A stretch of 47,641 nt of DNA from an uncultured Bryobacteraceae bacterium (GTDB lineage Bacteria > Acidobacteriota > Terriglobia > Bryobacterales > Bryobacteraceae). The translations under genes and the position numbers were made by a program. The notes under the pieces are model-generated. The model did not search any database. It was given only the letters and a program-made list of their open reading frames with translations, and had not been told where the DNA came from. This document shows, one piece after another, positions 16,714 to 24,815 of this stretch. Position 1 is the stretch's first letter. Each line of letters begins with the position of its first letter. The DNA is taken from NCBI GenBank assembly GCA_938027685.1, contig CALJAM010000038.1:1-47641 (forward strand), given 5' to 3'.

Positions 16714-17904
16714 GTGAGAACACAATCGCTCCTATTTGATTCGGCCACGGAGGCCCGTCCGCCCTGCACGATGCAATTCCTGTGGCGAGACAAACGTCCG
16801 CCGTCGTGGGCCCGCGCAGCGGTCGCGCTCCACGGTCACACGCACCACTCCCGCGAGAGTCTGCGATTCCTGAGCAGCTACGGCGAGAGTATCCCCGGCG
16901 TCACCCTCCTGCTCAGGCTTGCGGCCTGGCAGCACCGGCGTTTGACGGGAGAAACCTTCCGAGCGGAGCGGGCCTTCTGGCGGCCTCCCCTGAGTGCGGC
17001 GGAATCTTTTCAGTTGGAGTCGAGGCAGATCGCCGCTCTGGGCCTTCGTCCCGTGATCTCTTTGACGGACCACGATGAGATCCAGGCCTGCTTTGAAGTT
17101 CCCGACGCGCCGATCTCGCTCGAGTGGACCGTACCCTTCGGTCCAACGCTCTTCCACCTCGGGATCCATAATTTGCCCCGCCACAGGGCACGGCAGTGGC
17201 ATGCCGAGCTGCTGGCTTACACGAATCGACCCGATGCGCGCCGGCTGGGGGACCTGCTGGTCGCCCTGAATCGGCTCGAAGACGTACTGATCGTGCTGAA
17301 CCATCCTTATTGGGACGGCGGTCGCGTGGGCGCAGACAGCCACGCCCTGGCGGTGGGGGTTTTTCTGACGCGATTCGGACCCTTTCTGCACGCGTTGGAG
17401 GTCAACGGGCTGCGCACGGCGCGGGAAAACGAACGTGTCCTGCGGCTGGCGCAATCCTGCGGCCTGCCGGTCGTGGCGGGCGGCGATCGCCACGGCCGCG
17501 AGCCGAGCACGTGTCTGAATCTCACAGGCGCGTGCAGTTTCGGGGAATTCGTCGCGGAGGTTCGCCGATTACGGCGCAGTTACATCGTATTTACGGCTGC
17601 GTACCGCGCCTCCACGCGCTGGCGATGGCTCCGCACCGGGCACGAGATCGTGCGCATGAGGGCGGGCGTAAGAGGCGAGGACGCGCACTGGCTGGACCAC
17701 TTCTACTACCGGTTCGAGGACGGTCGCGAGGTCTCGCTCAGAGAATGCTGGGGGCGCCGGAGCGCATTCTACTTCAGTCCCTGCCTGACTCTGTTGAAAC
17801 TGGCTGCGCTGCCCGGGGCCCGAATGCTGGCCCAATGGATGCTCGCCGACGGCGGAGAGTTCGTCTGTCCGACGACGCCTCAGAGCTCTCTGGCCCAAGT
17901 CTAA
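16714..17904 (+). CDS. PHP-domain-like metal-dependent hydrolase
   Basis: A 396-residue protein with the metal-ligand pattern of the polymerase-and-histidinol-phosphatase fold. It shows HGHTHHS near residue 40, SLTDHDE near 110, VLNHPYW near 195 and GGDRHGRE near 255. PHP enzymes use two or three metal ions to hydrolyse phosphate esters. The C-terminal 130 residues (RWLRTGHEIVRMR...LADGGEFVCP) match nothing I recognise. There is no signal peptide, and the protein is probably cytoplasmic. It is transcribed convergently towards the anti-sigma module and stands alone. The substrate is unknown. Confidence 0.75.
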   Translation: MRTQSLLFDSATEARPPCTMQFLWRDKRPPSWARAAVALHGHTHHSRESLRFLSSYGESIPGVTLLLRLAAWQHRRLTGETFRAERAFWRPPLSAAESFQLESRQIAALGLRPVISLTDHDEIQACFEVPDAPISLEWTVPFGPTLFHLGIHNLPRHRARQWHAELLAYTNRPDARRLGDLLVALNRLEDVLIVLNHPYWDGGRVGADSHALAVGVFLTRFGPFLHALEVNGLRTARENERVLRLAQSCGLPVVAGGDRHGREPSTCLNLTGACSFGEFVAEVRRLRRSYIVFTAAYRASTRWRWLRTGHEIVRMRAGVRGEDAHWLDHFYYRFEDGREVSLRECWGRRSAFYFSPCLTLLKLAALPGARMLAQWMLADGGEFVCPTTPQSSLAQV

Positions 17905-17947
17905 ACCGGTACGTCTGCGCTTCGCCGATCGGCCGCTGCCCGCAGCT

Positions 17948-18334
17948 TTAGGGACTCTGCTCGGCCTGCATCCTGCCCAACATCTCTTCGAACTTGCGCC
18001 GCTGCCGCTCGTCGAGCAGGCGCAGAATGCGATCCTTGCCCGTTGCGCGAACTTCGTCCATCTGGGACTGGAGAGTGTGGTAGTAGGTGAAGAAGTCGTC
18101 GAGCACCCGCTCCATCTGCGCCGTCTGCTCCGGAGTCAGATCCAGCTCTTTCCGAAGCCGTTCGAGCGTGATCTGCTTGCCGCCTTCTTTCCAGGCCAGC
18201 GGCTTGGGATTCTGCAGGCGGTATCCCGCCAGGCTCATGACCAGAATTCCGGCGGCGAGGCCGCAGATGAACACCAGCAAGAGGGTCAGAACGACCCGCG
18301 GATTTTTCAGATAGGCAGTGCAGCTCGGCGTCAC
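17948..18334 (-). CDS. Membrane-anchored small protein with LTPEQ motif (Spy/CpxP-like)
   Basis: A 128-residue protein with one N-terminal transmembrane helix (VVLTLLLVFICGLAAGILVM, about 14-33) and a highly charged helical outer domain. That domain carries DLTPEQTAQMERVLDDFF and LLDERQRRKFEEML. The LTPEQ plus 'DERQRRKFEEM' pattern recalls periplasmic stress proteins of the Spy/CpxP/ZraP group, which bind misfolded proteins or metals. Its start lies 6 nt after the anti-sigma stop, so it is the last gene of the module. The assignment is by motif and context only. Confidence 0.65.
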   Translation of the reverse strand: MTPSCTAYLKNPRVVLTLLLVFICGLAAGILVMSLAGYRLQNPKPLAWKEGGKQITLERLRKELDLTPEQTAQMERVLDDFFTYYHTLQSQMDEVRATGKDRILRLLDERQRRKFEEMLGRMQAEQSP

Positions 18335-18340
18335 TGGGTC

Positions 18341-18793
18341 CTACTCGCGGTAGGTGGCGAGCGTGACCAGAACGGTGTCGCGATCACGCTCCGGGTCGAA
18401 GCCCAGTTCGCGGGGATGCTCCTGGACCGCGATGACCGTCACTGCGGGCGCCGGCGGCGCGCTCTCCTTCATGGCAACGAAACCGCCGATCAGCAACAAA
18501 GCCGCCAGCGATCCCACAGCCAGGCGCCAGGCGAAGGCAGGATCGAGCAGCGCATTCCAGACCGACGTGCTGCGCTGGAACTGAATTCGCTCCCACACCC
18601 GCGCATAGAATCCCGGAGCCGGGCTCAGCGGCTCCGCACACCGCAGGGTTCTCAGCAGCGCGGCCTGCTCGCGCAATGCCCGCAGCTCATCGCGGCACTC
18701 CCGGCAAGCCGCGAGGTGATCCTCGATCCGCCCTTCATGCTTCAGCGCGTCTGAGAGCAGCTCTTCCAGGCGCTCCCTGATAAGCTCATGCAT
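18341..18793 (-). CDS. Zinc-finger anti-sigma factor
   Basis: A 150-residue membrane protein. The cytoplasmic N-terminus has the H-X3-C-X2-C anti-sigma zinc motif (DHLAACRECRDEL, near 25-37), which binds and inhibits ECF sigma factors. A single transmembrane helix follows (LAVGSLAALLLIGGFVAM, near 90-108). The periplasmic tail is short and would be the sensing and proteolysis region. The cognate sigma gene is upstream on the same strand, separated by 135 bp that contain a GC hairpin. A short Spy/CpxP-like protein follows. Together they form a classic membrane-stress regulatory set. Confidence 0.85.
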   Translation of the reverse strand: MHELIRERLEELLSDALKHEGRIEDHLAACRECRDELRALREQAALLRTLRCAEPLSPAPGFYARVWERIQFQRSTSVWNALLDPAFAWRLAVGSLAALLLIGGFVAMKESAPPAPAVTVIAVQEHPRELGFDPERDRDTVLVTLATYRE

Positions 18794-18848
18794 GGTCCCT
18801 TCCCTCGCAATGCCTCTCGTCCCCGGTCACTTCAGGCGACAGCGCGAC

Positions 18849-18865
18849 GCGGCGTGACGCGCCGC
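18849..18865. repeat. GC hairpin between sigma and anti-sigma genes
   Basis: GCGGCG-TGACG-CGCCGC is a perfect 6-bp stem with a 5-nt loop and no T-run. It lies in the 135-bp gap between the ECF sigma stop and the anti-sigma start. It might attenuate transcription so that sigma and anti-sigma are made in different amounts. Confidence 0.3.
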
Positions 18866-18928
18866 ACCGTACGCCGCAGTGGCGGATCTTGCGTCCGCTG
18901 CCGAGGCCTTCCCAATCCCTTCCGGCCA

Positions 18929-19618
18929 TTATCCCGCCGCAACGCCCGGCACCGGCCGCGTCAGTCTCTGGGCAGCCTTGAGCAGCTTTTGCCGGGCGCG
19001 AAACAGCTTGACTTTTATCGTGTTTTCGTTGATTCCCGTCATCTCGGCCAGCTCCTCGATCGAATGGCCTTCGACTTCCTTGAGCAGGAGCAGGTCCCGC
19101 TCCTCGGCCGGGAGGCGGGCTAGCAGCTTGAGGGCCAAATCGCGCCGTGCCAGCGCCTCATCAATGGGTGGGCCCTGCTCCCGGCTCGGCTCGCTCAACT
19201 GGATCCGCTGGCTTTCCTCCTCCGTGAAATCGCTCTCGTAGACCAGCTTTCGCACCTTGCGCTTGCGCAGATAGTCGTAGCATTCGTTGACGGTGATCTT
19301 GTAGATCCAGGTGAGCAGGGAGCTTCGGAAGTCAAAGCTCTTGATCGAGAAGAAAACCTTGGCAAAAACCTGCTGAGCGATATCCTCCGCGTCGTTGTGG
19401 TTGCGAAGGATGCCGTAGATGATTGAGAACACTTTGGACTGGTAGCGCTCCACGATCTCGCGGAACGCCGCCTCGTCGCCGGCCTGAACCCGGCGTACCA
19501 GTTCGGCATCATCACTGGTCCGGTGGTCCACCGTCACCTTGGCCCAAACGGAGCCACCGGCCTCCGGAAACGGCAGTGCCGTGCTCAGGCCGTCCATCCT
19601 GCATAGGCTGACGCGCAC
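18929..19618 (-). CDS. ECF-family RNA polymerase sigma factor (RpoE-like)
   Basis: A 229-residue sigma-70 family regulator. Region 2 spans EAAFREIVERYQSKVFSIIY to the promoter-melting segment FFSIKSFDFRSSLLTWIYKI. Region 4 contains LPAEERDLLLLKEVEGHSIEELAEMTG with its helix-turn-helix, NENTIKVKLFRARQKL. The linked anti-sigma factor would hold it inactive at the membrane until envelope stress. The upstream GGAACT motif suggests it transcribes itself. The first in-frame start is GTG 19618. ATG 19597 is as likely, since conserved sequence begins only near residue 36. Confidence 0.92.
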   Translation of the reverse strand: MRVSLCRMDGLSTALPFPEAGGSVWAKVTVDHRTSDDAELVRRVQAGDEAAFREIVERYQSKVFSIIYGILRNHNDAEDIAQQVFAKVFFSIKSFDFRSSLLTWIYKITVNECYDYLRKRKVRKLVYESDFTEEESQRIQLSEPSREQGPPIDEALARRDLALKLLARLPAEERDLLLLKEVEGHSIEELAEMTGINENTIKVKLFRARQKLLKAAQRLTRPVPGVAAG

Positions 19619-19630
19619 GCCGAGTCAGCG

Positions 19631-19658
19631 GTTTCAATCTATTACAGGCCCGAGTTCC
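19631..19658 (-). promoter_or_regulatory. Candidate ECF (sigma-E-like) promoter of the sigma gene
   Basis: The minus strand has GGAACT (19653-19658), the -35 core typical of sigma-E-type promoters, then 16 nt, then TGAAAC (19631-19636), which can be read as a weak -10. The geometry fits autoregulation. The -10 match is poor, so this is tentative. Confidence 0.4.
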
Positions 19659-19659
19659 C

Positions 19660-19738
19660 GGGACCGGTCCCCGTGCATCCTAGCAAATCCTTAGAACCCC
19701 GCGGCGGGCGATTCGTCTCCCCGGACACGGTCCCCGGC
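19660..19738. repeat. Palindrome and imperfect copy between sigma and Fe-S carrier genes
   Basis: GGGACCGGTCCC (19660-19671) is a perfect 12-bp palindrome adjoining the candidate ECF -35 box. A related element, GGACACGGTCCCCGG (19723-19737), resembles GGACCGGTCCCCG (19661-19673) about 62 bp further on. Both sit in the 189-bp shared intergenic region and may be binding sites for one regulator. Confidence 0.35.
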
Positions 19739-19807
19739 AGAGGAATCATGCGACGATAGCGGTCCGGCCTGCATCTATTAGCAGGTAAGGGACCTAGGAG
19801 CATCGCT

Positions 19808-20134
19808 ATGGTTCGAATGACTGAGACGGCCGTCGAAAAGGTGAAGGAAATTCTGGCTCAGCAGCCTGATCCGAAACCCGCGGGCCTCCGGATCGCGGTC
19901 GTGGGCGGTGGCTGCTCGGGATTCACCTACTCGATGGCCTTCGAAAACAACCCGGGGATGCTGGACAAGATTTACGACTTTGACGGGCTGAAGGTCTTCA
20001 TCGACCAGGTGAGCATGCTGTACCTAGATGGAGCCAGCATCGATTACGTGGAGACGCTGGAGGGCTCGGGCTTCAAGTTCGACAACCCCAACGTGCGCAA
20101 CACCTGCGGCTGCGGCAGCTCATTCAGCGCCTGA
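19808..20134 (+). CDS. erpA: A-type iron-sulfur cluster carrier (ErpA/IscA/HesB family)
   Basis: A 108-residue cytoplasmic protein that transfers assembled Fe-S clusters to target apoproteins. The three ligand cysteines are intact: C36 in VVGGGCSGFTY, and C100 and C102 in NTCGCGSSF. Length and spacing match the family. ErpA and IscA cannot be separated reliably here; ErpA is preferred because no isc or suf genes are adjacent. AGGAG at 19796-19800 stands 7 nt before ATG 19808. It is divergent from the sigma gene across a repeat-bearing region. Confidence 0.93.
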   Translation: MVRMTETAVEKVKEILAQQPDPKPAGLRIAVVGGGCSGFTYSMAFENNPGMLDKIYDFDGLKVFIDQVSMLYLDGASIDYVETLEGSGFKFDNPNVRNTCGCGSSFSA

Positions 20135-20136
20135 CG

Positions 20137-20187
20137 GCCCGGACACCCGATGGGGACGGATGCTTGGAGGCATTTGACGGTCCGGGC
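20137..20187 (+). terminator. Possible stem-loop terminator after the Fe-S carrier
   Basis: GCCCGGAC (20137-20144) is exactly complementary to GTCCGGGC (20180-20187), with a smaller ATGC...GCAT stem inside (20160-20173). It begins 3 nt after the stop codon. It has only a T-poor tail (TTCTTC), so termination is uncertain. Nothing else is seen up to 20289. Confidence 0.35.
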
Positions 20188-20289
20188 TTCTTCGAGCAGC
20201 TTGGGAGCCGCGGCGTGTAGCAAGGGATCGCGGAGTTCGAACCGGTGATTGTCTCCGGCACGTGCTGTCTGCCCTGAGCTAGCCGGGTG

Positions 20290-20295
20290 TAACCT
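20290..20295 (+). promoter_or_regulatory. -10-like box (TAACCT) before the aminotransferase gene
   Basis: TAACCT is 7 nt upstream of ATG 20303 with no Shine-Dalgarno sequence, predicting a leaderless transcript. It also argues against the in-frame upstream start at 20249. Confidence 0.4.
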
Positions 20296-20302
20296 AGCAG
20301 GT

Positions 20303-21616
20303 ATGCCCGAGCTCGCTCTGCTGGGCGGACCACCCGTCCGCAGCCGACCCTACCCGCCCTGGCCCCAGGCGACCCAAGCTGACCGGGTCCGCCTGCTAGA
20401 AGTGCTGGAGAGCGGCAACTGGGGCGGATACCCTTTCCCCAACCGGCTGGCGGCCGAAGTCGCGGAGCGGTTCGCTGCTCTGCACGGGGCTCGATACGGC
20501 TGTCTGGTCGCCAACGGCACCATCGCACTGGTCGCGGCGTTGCAAGCCGCCGGCATTCGGTTTGGCGACGAAGTGATCGTCCCCGCCTACACCTGGGAGG
20601 GAACGGCCGCAGCGGTGCTGGCGGCGGGCGCGGTTCCGATCTTCGCCGATATCGATCCCGATACCTATTGCCTCGATCCCGAGGCCGCACGGAGAGCCAT
20701 TACCTCGCGGACGCGCGCACTGTTGCCGGTCCATCTCGCCATGCGCTTCGCCGACATGGACGCCCTGGTCGAGCTGGCCGTCTCCCAGGATCTGATTCTG
20801 ATCGAGGATTGCGCTCACGCCCACGGGGGCCAGTACAAGGGTCGGGGCGCGGGCTCGATGGGGGACATGGGCTGCTTCAGTTTTCAGTCGAGCAAGCTTA
20901 TGACCGCGGGGGAGGGCGGGGCGGTAATCACGTCGCGGCTCGAGTACTATGAGCTGCTCCAGTCGCTAGTGAACTGCGGCCGGGCCAGCCTCACAGATTG
21001 CTTCCGGCGTCGGGTGGTGGGCTGGAATTACCGCATCACCGAGTTCCAGGCGGCCATCCTCATGGGTCAGCTGGAGCGGCTTGGGGAGCTGAGCGAGCGG
21101 CGGGCGCAGAACGCGGCAAAGCTCACCCGGTTGCTGCAAGGCATCGAGGGCATACGCACTTTGCCCCCACAACCCGCGGTGACCCGCGAGGCGATTTACG
21201 GGTACGTTTTCCAATACCGCCCGCCGGATGAGCGTGTCTCGCGCGATCTGTTCGTGGCCGCCCTGGAAGCCGAAGGGGTGCCCTGCGACGGTCGATTTTA
21301 TGAGGCTGTGTATCGCAGCGACCTGTTTCCCGCGCGTTCGGAGGACTTCCCGCAACTGGCCGTGGGCCGGGAGCGCCCGCTCGATTACCGCGACTTCCAC
21401 TGTCCTGTGGCGGAGCGCGCAGCCTATCGGGAGGCGGTTTGGTTGCCCCAGTTCGTCCTTCTGGGTGAGGAGGACGACGTCGAGGACATAGCGCGGGCCG
21501 CGGCCAAGGTGGTCGAGAACAGGGACGAGCTGGCGGCCGCAGGCGAGGAATATGCGGGCCTGAAAGCCCTGAGCCGGGCGGAGCGCCCGCGCCTCGAGCG
21601 CCACCGCAATTACTGA
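20303..21616 (+). CDS. DegT/DnrJ/EryC1/StrS-family PLP-dependent aminotransferase
   Basis: A 437-residue aminotransferase of the sugar/AHBA-synthase type. It has the substrate entry segment NGTIALVAALQAAGIRFGDE, the cofactor Asp in LILIEDCAHAHGG, and the Schiff-base lysine K198 in FSFQSSKLMTAGEGG. Relatives transfer an amino group to keto-sugars or make aminohydroxybenzoate, so a nucleotide-sugar or envelope glycan role is likely. It is followed after 10 nt by murQ and then murA, consistent with amino-sugar/envelope metabolism. ATG 20303 is chosen because it begins the conserved LALLGGPPVR and lies just after a -10 box. The actual sugar is unknown. Confidence 0.87.
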   Translation: MPELALLGGPPVRSRPYPPWPQATQADRVRLLEVLESGNWGGYPFPNRLAAEVAERFAALHGARYGCLVANGTIALVAALQAAGIRFGDEVIVPAYTWEGTAAAVLAAGAVPIFADIDPDTYCLDPEAARRAITSRTRALLPVHLAMRFADMDALVELAVSQDLILIEDCAHAHGGQYKGRGAGSMGDMGCFSFQSSKLMTAGEGGAVITSRLEYYELLQSLVNCGRASLTDCFRRRVVGWNYRITEFQAAILMGQLERLGELSERRAQNAAKLTRLLQGIEGIRTLPPQPAVTREAIYGYVFQYRPPDERVSRDLFVAALEAEGVPCDGRFYEAVYRSDLFPARSEDFPQLAVGRERPLDYRDFHCPVAERAAYREAVWLPQFVLLGEEDDVEDIARAAAKVVENRDELAAAGEEYAGLKALSRAERPRLERHRNY

Positions 21617-21626
21617 GGCCGACGCC

Positions 21627-22529
21627 ATGCTCGAGGATCTGCTCACCGAACAGCCGAATCCGGTCTCCGAGGGCATCGACGCGCTGCCCACGTCGGAGAT
21701 TCTTCGCATCATGAATGCCGAGGACCACAAAGTGGCTCCCGCGGTCGCTGCGGAGATCCCCAACATCGCCCGCGCGGTGGAGGCCATCGTGGCAGCGATC
21801 CAGCGGGGAGGCCGCCTCTTCTATATCGGGGCAGGCACCAGCGGACGGCTGGGAGTTCTGGATGCAGCCGAGTGTCCGCCGACCTTCAACGTGCCGCCCG
21901 ATCTGGTGCAGGGTGTGATCGCGGGAGGAGAGGCCGCGCTGGCGCATGCCACCGAGGCCAGTGAAGACGATCCCGAAGCCGGAGCCCGCGATCTGGCGGC
22001 GCGCGGCTTCGGCGCGTCGGATGTGCTGGTGGGTATCGCGGCCAGCGGGCGTACGCCCTACGTGCTGGGCGCAGTCGAGTACGCGCGGCGCCTGGGCGCG
22101 ACGACCGTGGGAATCAGTTGCACGCCCAACTCCGCGCTGGCCCGAGCCGTGGATATCGCCATCACGCCGCTGCCCGGGCCGGAAATCATCGCCGGCTCCA
22201 CACGGCTGAAGGCCGGCACCGCCACCAAGCTGGTGCTGAACATGCTCAGCACGGCGACCATGATCCGCCTGGGGCATGTCTATGGCAACCTCATGGTCAA
22301 CGTTCAGCCGAAGAACGCCAAGCTGTTGGACCGGGCGCGGCGGATCATCCGGGCGGCAGCAGGCGTCAGTTACGAGGAAGCGGCACGCCTGCTCGAAGAG
22401 GCCGGCGGACAGGTAAAGGTCGCCATCGTCATGGCCAGGCTGGGAGTGGACCGCCGGGGGGCAGAAGCCCGCCTCGCCGCCGCGGGCGGCAGGATTTCGG
22501 AGGCGCTCCATGGATCAGTTCGTCATTGA
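21627..22529 (+). CDS. murQ: N-acetylmuramic acid 6-phosphate etherase
   Basis: A 300-residue cytoplasmic SIS-domain lyase that removes D-lactate from MurNAc-6-phosphate to give GlcNAc-6-phosphate during cell-wall recycling. It has the phosphosugar loop GAGTSGRLG (68-76), AAECPPTF with catalytic-type Glu82, and TEASEDD with Glu113. These match the two essential glutamates of the E. coli enzyme. VYGNLMVNVQPKNAKL is a further family hallmark. GAGG lies about 8 nt before the ATG. The last 20 nt overlap the start of murA, so translation is coupled. Confidence 0.95.
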   Translation: MLEDLLTEQPNPVSEGIDALPTSEILRIMNAEDHKVAPAVAAEIPNIARAVEAIVAAIQRGGRLFYIGAGTSGRLGVLDAAECPPTFNVPPDLVQGVIAGGEAALAHATEASEDDPEAGARDLAARGFGASDVLVGIAASGRTPYVLGAVEYARRLGATTVGISCTPNSALARAVDIAITPLPGPEIIAGSTRLKAGTATKLVLNMLSTATMIRLGHVYGNLMVNVQPKNAKLLDRARRIIRAAAGVSYEEAARLLEEAGGQVKVAIVMARLGVDRRGAEARLAAAGGRISEALHGSVRH

Positions 22530-23769
22530 AGGAGGCGTCCGCCTGGAGGGCGAGATACCGGTGAGCGGCGCCAAGAACGCCGCGCTGCCGGTCATGGCCG
22601 CCTGCCTTCTCACCCCCGAGCCGGTCATTCTGCACCGCATCCCCGAGGTGCGCGACATCCGTACGATGGCGCGGCTGCTCGAACACATCGGGGCGCGCGT
22701 CGAGTTCCGGAACGGCACCTTGCGCGTCGAGGCGGCTGAAATCGGGCAGCCCGAGGCGCCCTACGAGCTGGTGAAGACCATGCGGGCCTCCTCGCTGGTG
22801 CTGGGGCCGCTGCTGGCAAGGACCGGCCGTGCGCGGGTCTCGCTGCCCGGCGGCTGCGCCATCGGGGCGCGCCCCATCAATCTTCACCTGCAAGCCATGG
22901 AGCGGCTGGGCGCTCGGATCCGGCAGGAGCACGGCTACATCATCGCCGAAGCGCCGCAGGGGCTGCGCGGCACCCTCATCACGTTCGACCGCATCACGGT
23001 CACCGGCACCGAGGACGTGCTCATGGCCGCGGTCTTAGCGGAGGGCGAAACCGTGCTGGAGAACGCGGCGCGGGAACCGGAGGTGGCCGACCTGGCCGAG
23101 CTGCTCTCGAAGATGGGAGCTCAGATCGAAGGGGCCGGCACCTCGACGATGCGGGTTCGCGGGGTGGCGCGTCTTCAGGGGGCCGAGCACACCATCATCC
23201 CCGACCGGATCGAAGCCGGCACGTTCCTGATCGCCGGCGCCATTACGGGCGGGGACCTGCTGGTAACGCAGTGCCGCCCGGACCACCTCACAGCGCTCAT
23301 AAGCAAATTGCTGCAGATGGGGGCTGAGATCACGGAGGGCGGCCCCGGGGCTTTGCGCGTGCGGCGTCCTGGTCGGCTGTATGCCGCCGACGTCACCACC
23401 GAGGAATATCCGGGCTTCGCGACCGATCTGCAGGCCCAGTACATGGCGCTGGCTACGCAGGCCGAGGGCGTCTCGCTGATCACGGAGACGATCTTCGAGA
23501 ACCGGTTCATGCACGCGCTGGAGCTGATGCGCATGGGCGCCGACATACGCCTGGAAGGCCGCCGCGCCATCGTCACGGGGCCTCGTGAGCTGACCGGCGC
23601 CGCGGTCATCGCTTCGGATCTGCGGGCCAGCGCTTCGCTGGTGCTGGCAGGATTGGTGGCGCGTGGGGAGACCATCGTGGACCGCGTCTACCACATCGAT
23701 CGCGGTTACGAGCGGATCGAGGAGAAACTCTCCCGCGTAGGTGCGCGCATCCGGCGCATCTCCGTGTAG
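22510..23769 (+). CDS. murA: UDP-N-acetylglucosamine 1-carboxyvinyltransferase
   Basis: A 419-residue cytoplasmic enzyme that transfers enolpyruvate to UDP-GlcNAc, the first committed step of peptidoglycan synthesis. It has SGAKNAALP with Lys22 and the active-site loop LPGGCAIGARP with Cys116, the residue alkylated by fosfomycin. Asp in EYPGFATDLQAQ and the tail DRVYHIDRGYERIEEKL also fit. Length is normal. The start lies within the end of murQ. The downstream gene is on the opposite strand, so murQ-murA is probably the end of the transcript begun at the aminotransferase. Confidence 0.97.
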   Translation: MDQFVIEGGVRLEGEIPVSGAKNAALPVMAACLLTPEPVILHRIPEVRDIRTMARLLEHIGARVEFRNGTLRVEAAEIGQPEAPYELVKTMRASSLVLGPLLARTGRARVSLPGGCAIGARPINLHLQAMERLGARIRQEHGYIIAEAPQGLRGTLITFDRITVTGTEDVLMAAVLAEGETVLENAAREPEVADLAELLSKMGAQIEGAGTSTMRVRGVARLQGAEHTIIPDRIEAGTFLIAGAITGGDLLVTQCRPDHLTALISKLLQMGAEITEGGPGALRVRRPGRLYAADVTTEEYPGFATDLQAQYMALATQAEGVSLITETIFENRFMHALELMRMGADIRLEGRRAIVTGPRELTGAAVIASDLRASASLVLAGLVARGETIVDRVYHIDRGYERIEEKLSRVGARIRRISV

Positions 23770-23776
23770 CCGGGTC

Positions 23777-24097
23777 TCACCAGGGTAACATCAGCAGCAG
23801 TTGCGTCCCACGTACCAGCACGTAGGCGAAAACTCCGAACTCGGCGACGCGAACGGCCTTGAGGACCAGCCCGCCCATGAACTCGAAGCGCAACAGTAGG
23901 CCGCAGACGACGCCAAGGAATACAGCGTAACGGCTGAGCGAGCCCGGGAAGGCTTCCGAGTAGGCGATCAGGATCAGGTAGTAAGCGAGCGGCCAGGTCT
24001 TTTCGATCGAAGTGCGCAGCCGGATCCAGACCATCGCCGCGCTCGCCGCCATCACGAGCAGGGTGAGGCTGTTGAAGAGCGTGAACCGGAAATACAT
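23777..24097 (-). CDS. Small multi-pass membrane protein of unknown function
   Basis: A 106-residue hydrophobic protein starting MYFRFTLFNSLTLLVMAASA, with about three transmembrane helices. The loops contain TSIEKTWPLAYYLILIAYSEAFPG. ATG 24097 is chosen over the upstream start at 24205 because GGAGG lies 5 nt before it and the extension would run across the psd start. It stands divergent to psd and convergent to murA. No family is recognised. Composition and ribosome site support it as a real gene. Confidence 0.6.
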   Translation of the reverse strand: MYFRFTLFNSLTLLVMAASAAMVWIRLRTSIEKTWPLAYYLILIAYSEAFPGSLSRYAVFLGVVCGLLLRFEFMGGLVLKAVRVAEFGVFAYVLVRGTQLLLMLPW

Positions 24098-24192
24098 GCG
24101 GGCCTCCGCCTGGCCCCTCCGGCCATTGACATGACCATAGCACGGCAGGGACCCGGTCGTGGCTGCGGCGCCCGGACTTCGCTGTGCGAGAA

Positions 24193-24198
24193 TAAGTT
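24193..24198 (+). promoter_or_regulatory. -10-like box (TAAGTT) before psd
   Basis: TAAGTT is 5 nt before ATG 24204. The overlapping GAGAAT (24188-24193) is an alternative. No Shine-Dalgarno sequence is present, so the psd operon would begin with a leaderless cistron. Confidence 0.3.
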
Positions 24199-24203
24199 TG
24201 CTC

Positions 24204-24812
24204 ATGGTCCGGGACGGGCTTTGCTACGGGCTGGCTTTCACGGCCGCCGGCTGCCTGCTATGGTGGCTGTCGGGTTTCTGGACGGCAGCGCCGCTGTGGG
24301 CCGCCGCGGCCTTCAGCCTTTACTTTTTCCGCGACCCCGAGCGAGAGATTCCCGAAGGCGAGGTAGTCGTTTCGCCTGCCGACGGCAAGATACTTTCGGT
24401 CGCCCCGGCGGCACCCGAACTGACGCGGATCAGCATTTTCATGAGCGTTTTCGACGTGCACGTCAACCGGGCCCCCATCGGCGGCCGCATCGCCGAAGTC
24501 GACTATCGCAAGGGGCGGTTCCTGATCGCCAGCCGCGACCGCGCCGCGGTCGAGAACGAGCAGAACAGCGTGGTCATCGAAGGCGACGGCACACGGGTGC
24601 TGTTTCGCCAAATCGCCGGCCTGATCGCGAGGCGCATCGTATTTCTCAAGCGCGCGGGGGATTTCGTGGCGCGGGGCGAGCGCGTGGGCCTGATCAAGTT
24701 CGGCTCGCGCGTGGATGTGTTCCTGGGGCACGAGTGGGAGATTGCCGTGCGGGCCGGCGAGCGGGTCAAGGCAGGCGCCAGCATTCTCGCCCGCAGGCGC
24801 GCCGGAGCGTAA
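24204..24812 (+). CDS. psd: Phosphatidylserine decarboxylase, short archaeal/actinobacterial-type
   Basis: A 202-residue membrane-associated enzyme that makes phosphatidylethanolamine. N-terminal hydrophobic helices precede YFFRDPEREIP and VVSPADGKI. FMSVFDVHVNRAP holds family-conserved Asp/His. The self-cleavage site is GS at 167-168 in LIKFGSRVDVF, where Ser becomes the pyruvoyl group. The short form uses GS instead of the LGST of the E. coli type. The pssA gene begins 3 nt after its stop, so both steps of phosphatidylethanolamine synthesis are co-expressed. Confidence 0.94.
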   Translation: MVRDGLCYGLAFTAAGCLLWWLSGFWTAAPLWAAAAFSLYFFRDPEREIPEGEVVVSPADGKILSVAPAAPELTRISIFMSVFDVHVNRAPIGGRIAEVDYRKGRFLIASRDRAAVENEQNSVVIEGDGTRVLFRQIAGLIARRIVFLKRAGDFVARGERVGLIKFGSRVDVFLGHEWEIAVRAGERVKAGASILARRRAGA

Positions 24813-24815
24813 AGC

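Noticed and set aside
24098-24205. Longer N-terminus of the small membrane protein starting at 24205
   Set aside because: The added residues are low-complexity, run across the psd promoter and start, and a good ribosome site precedes ATG 24097.
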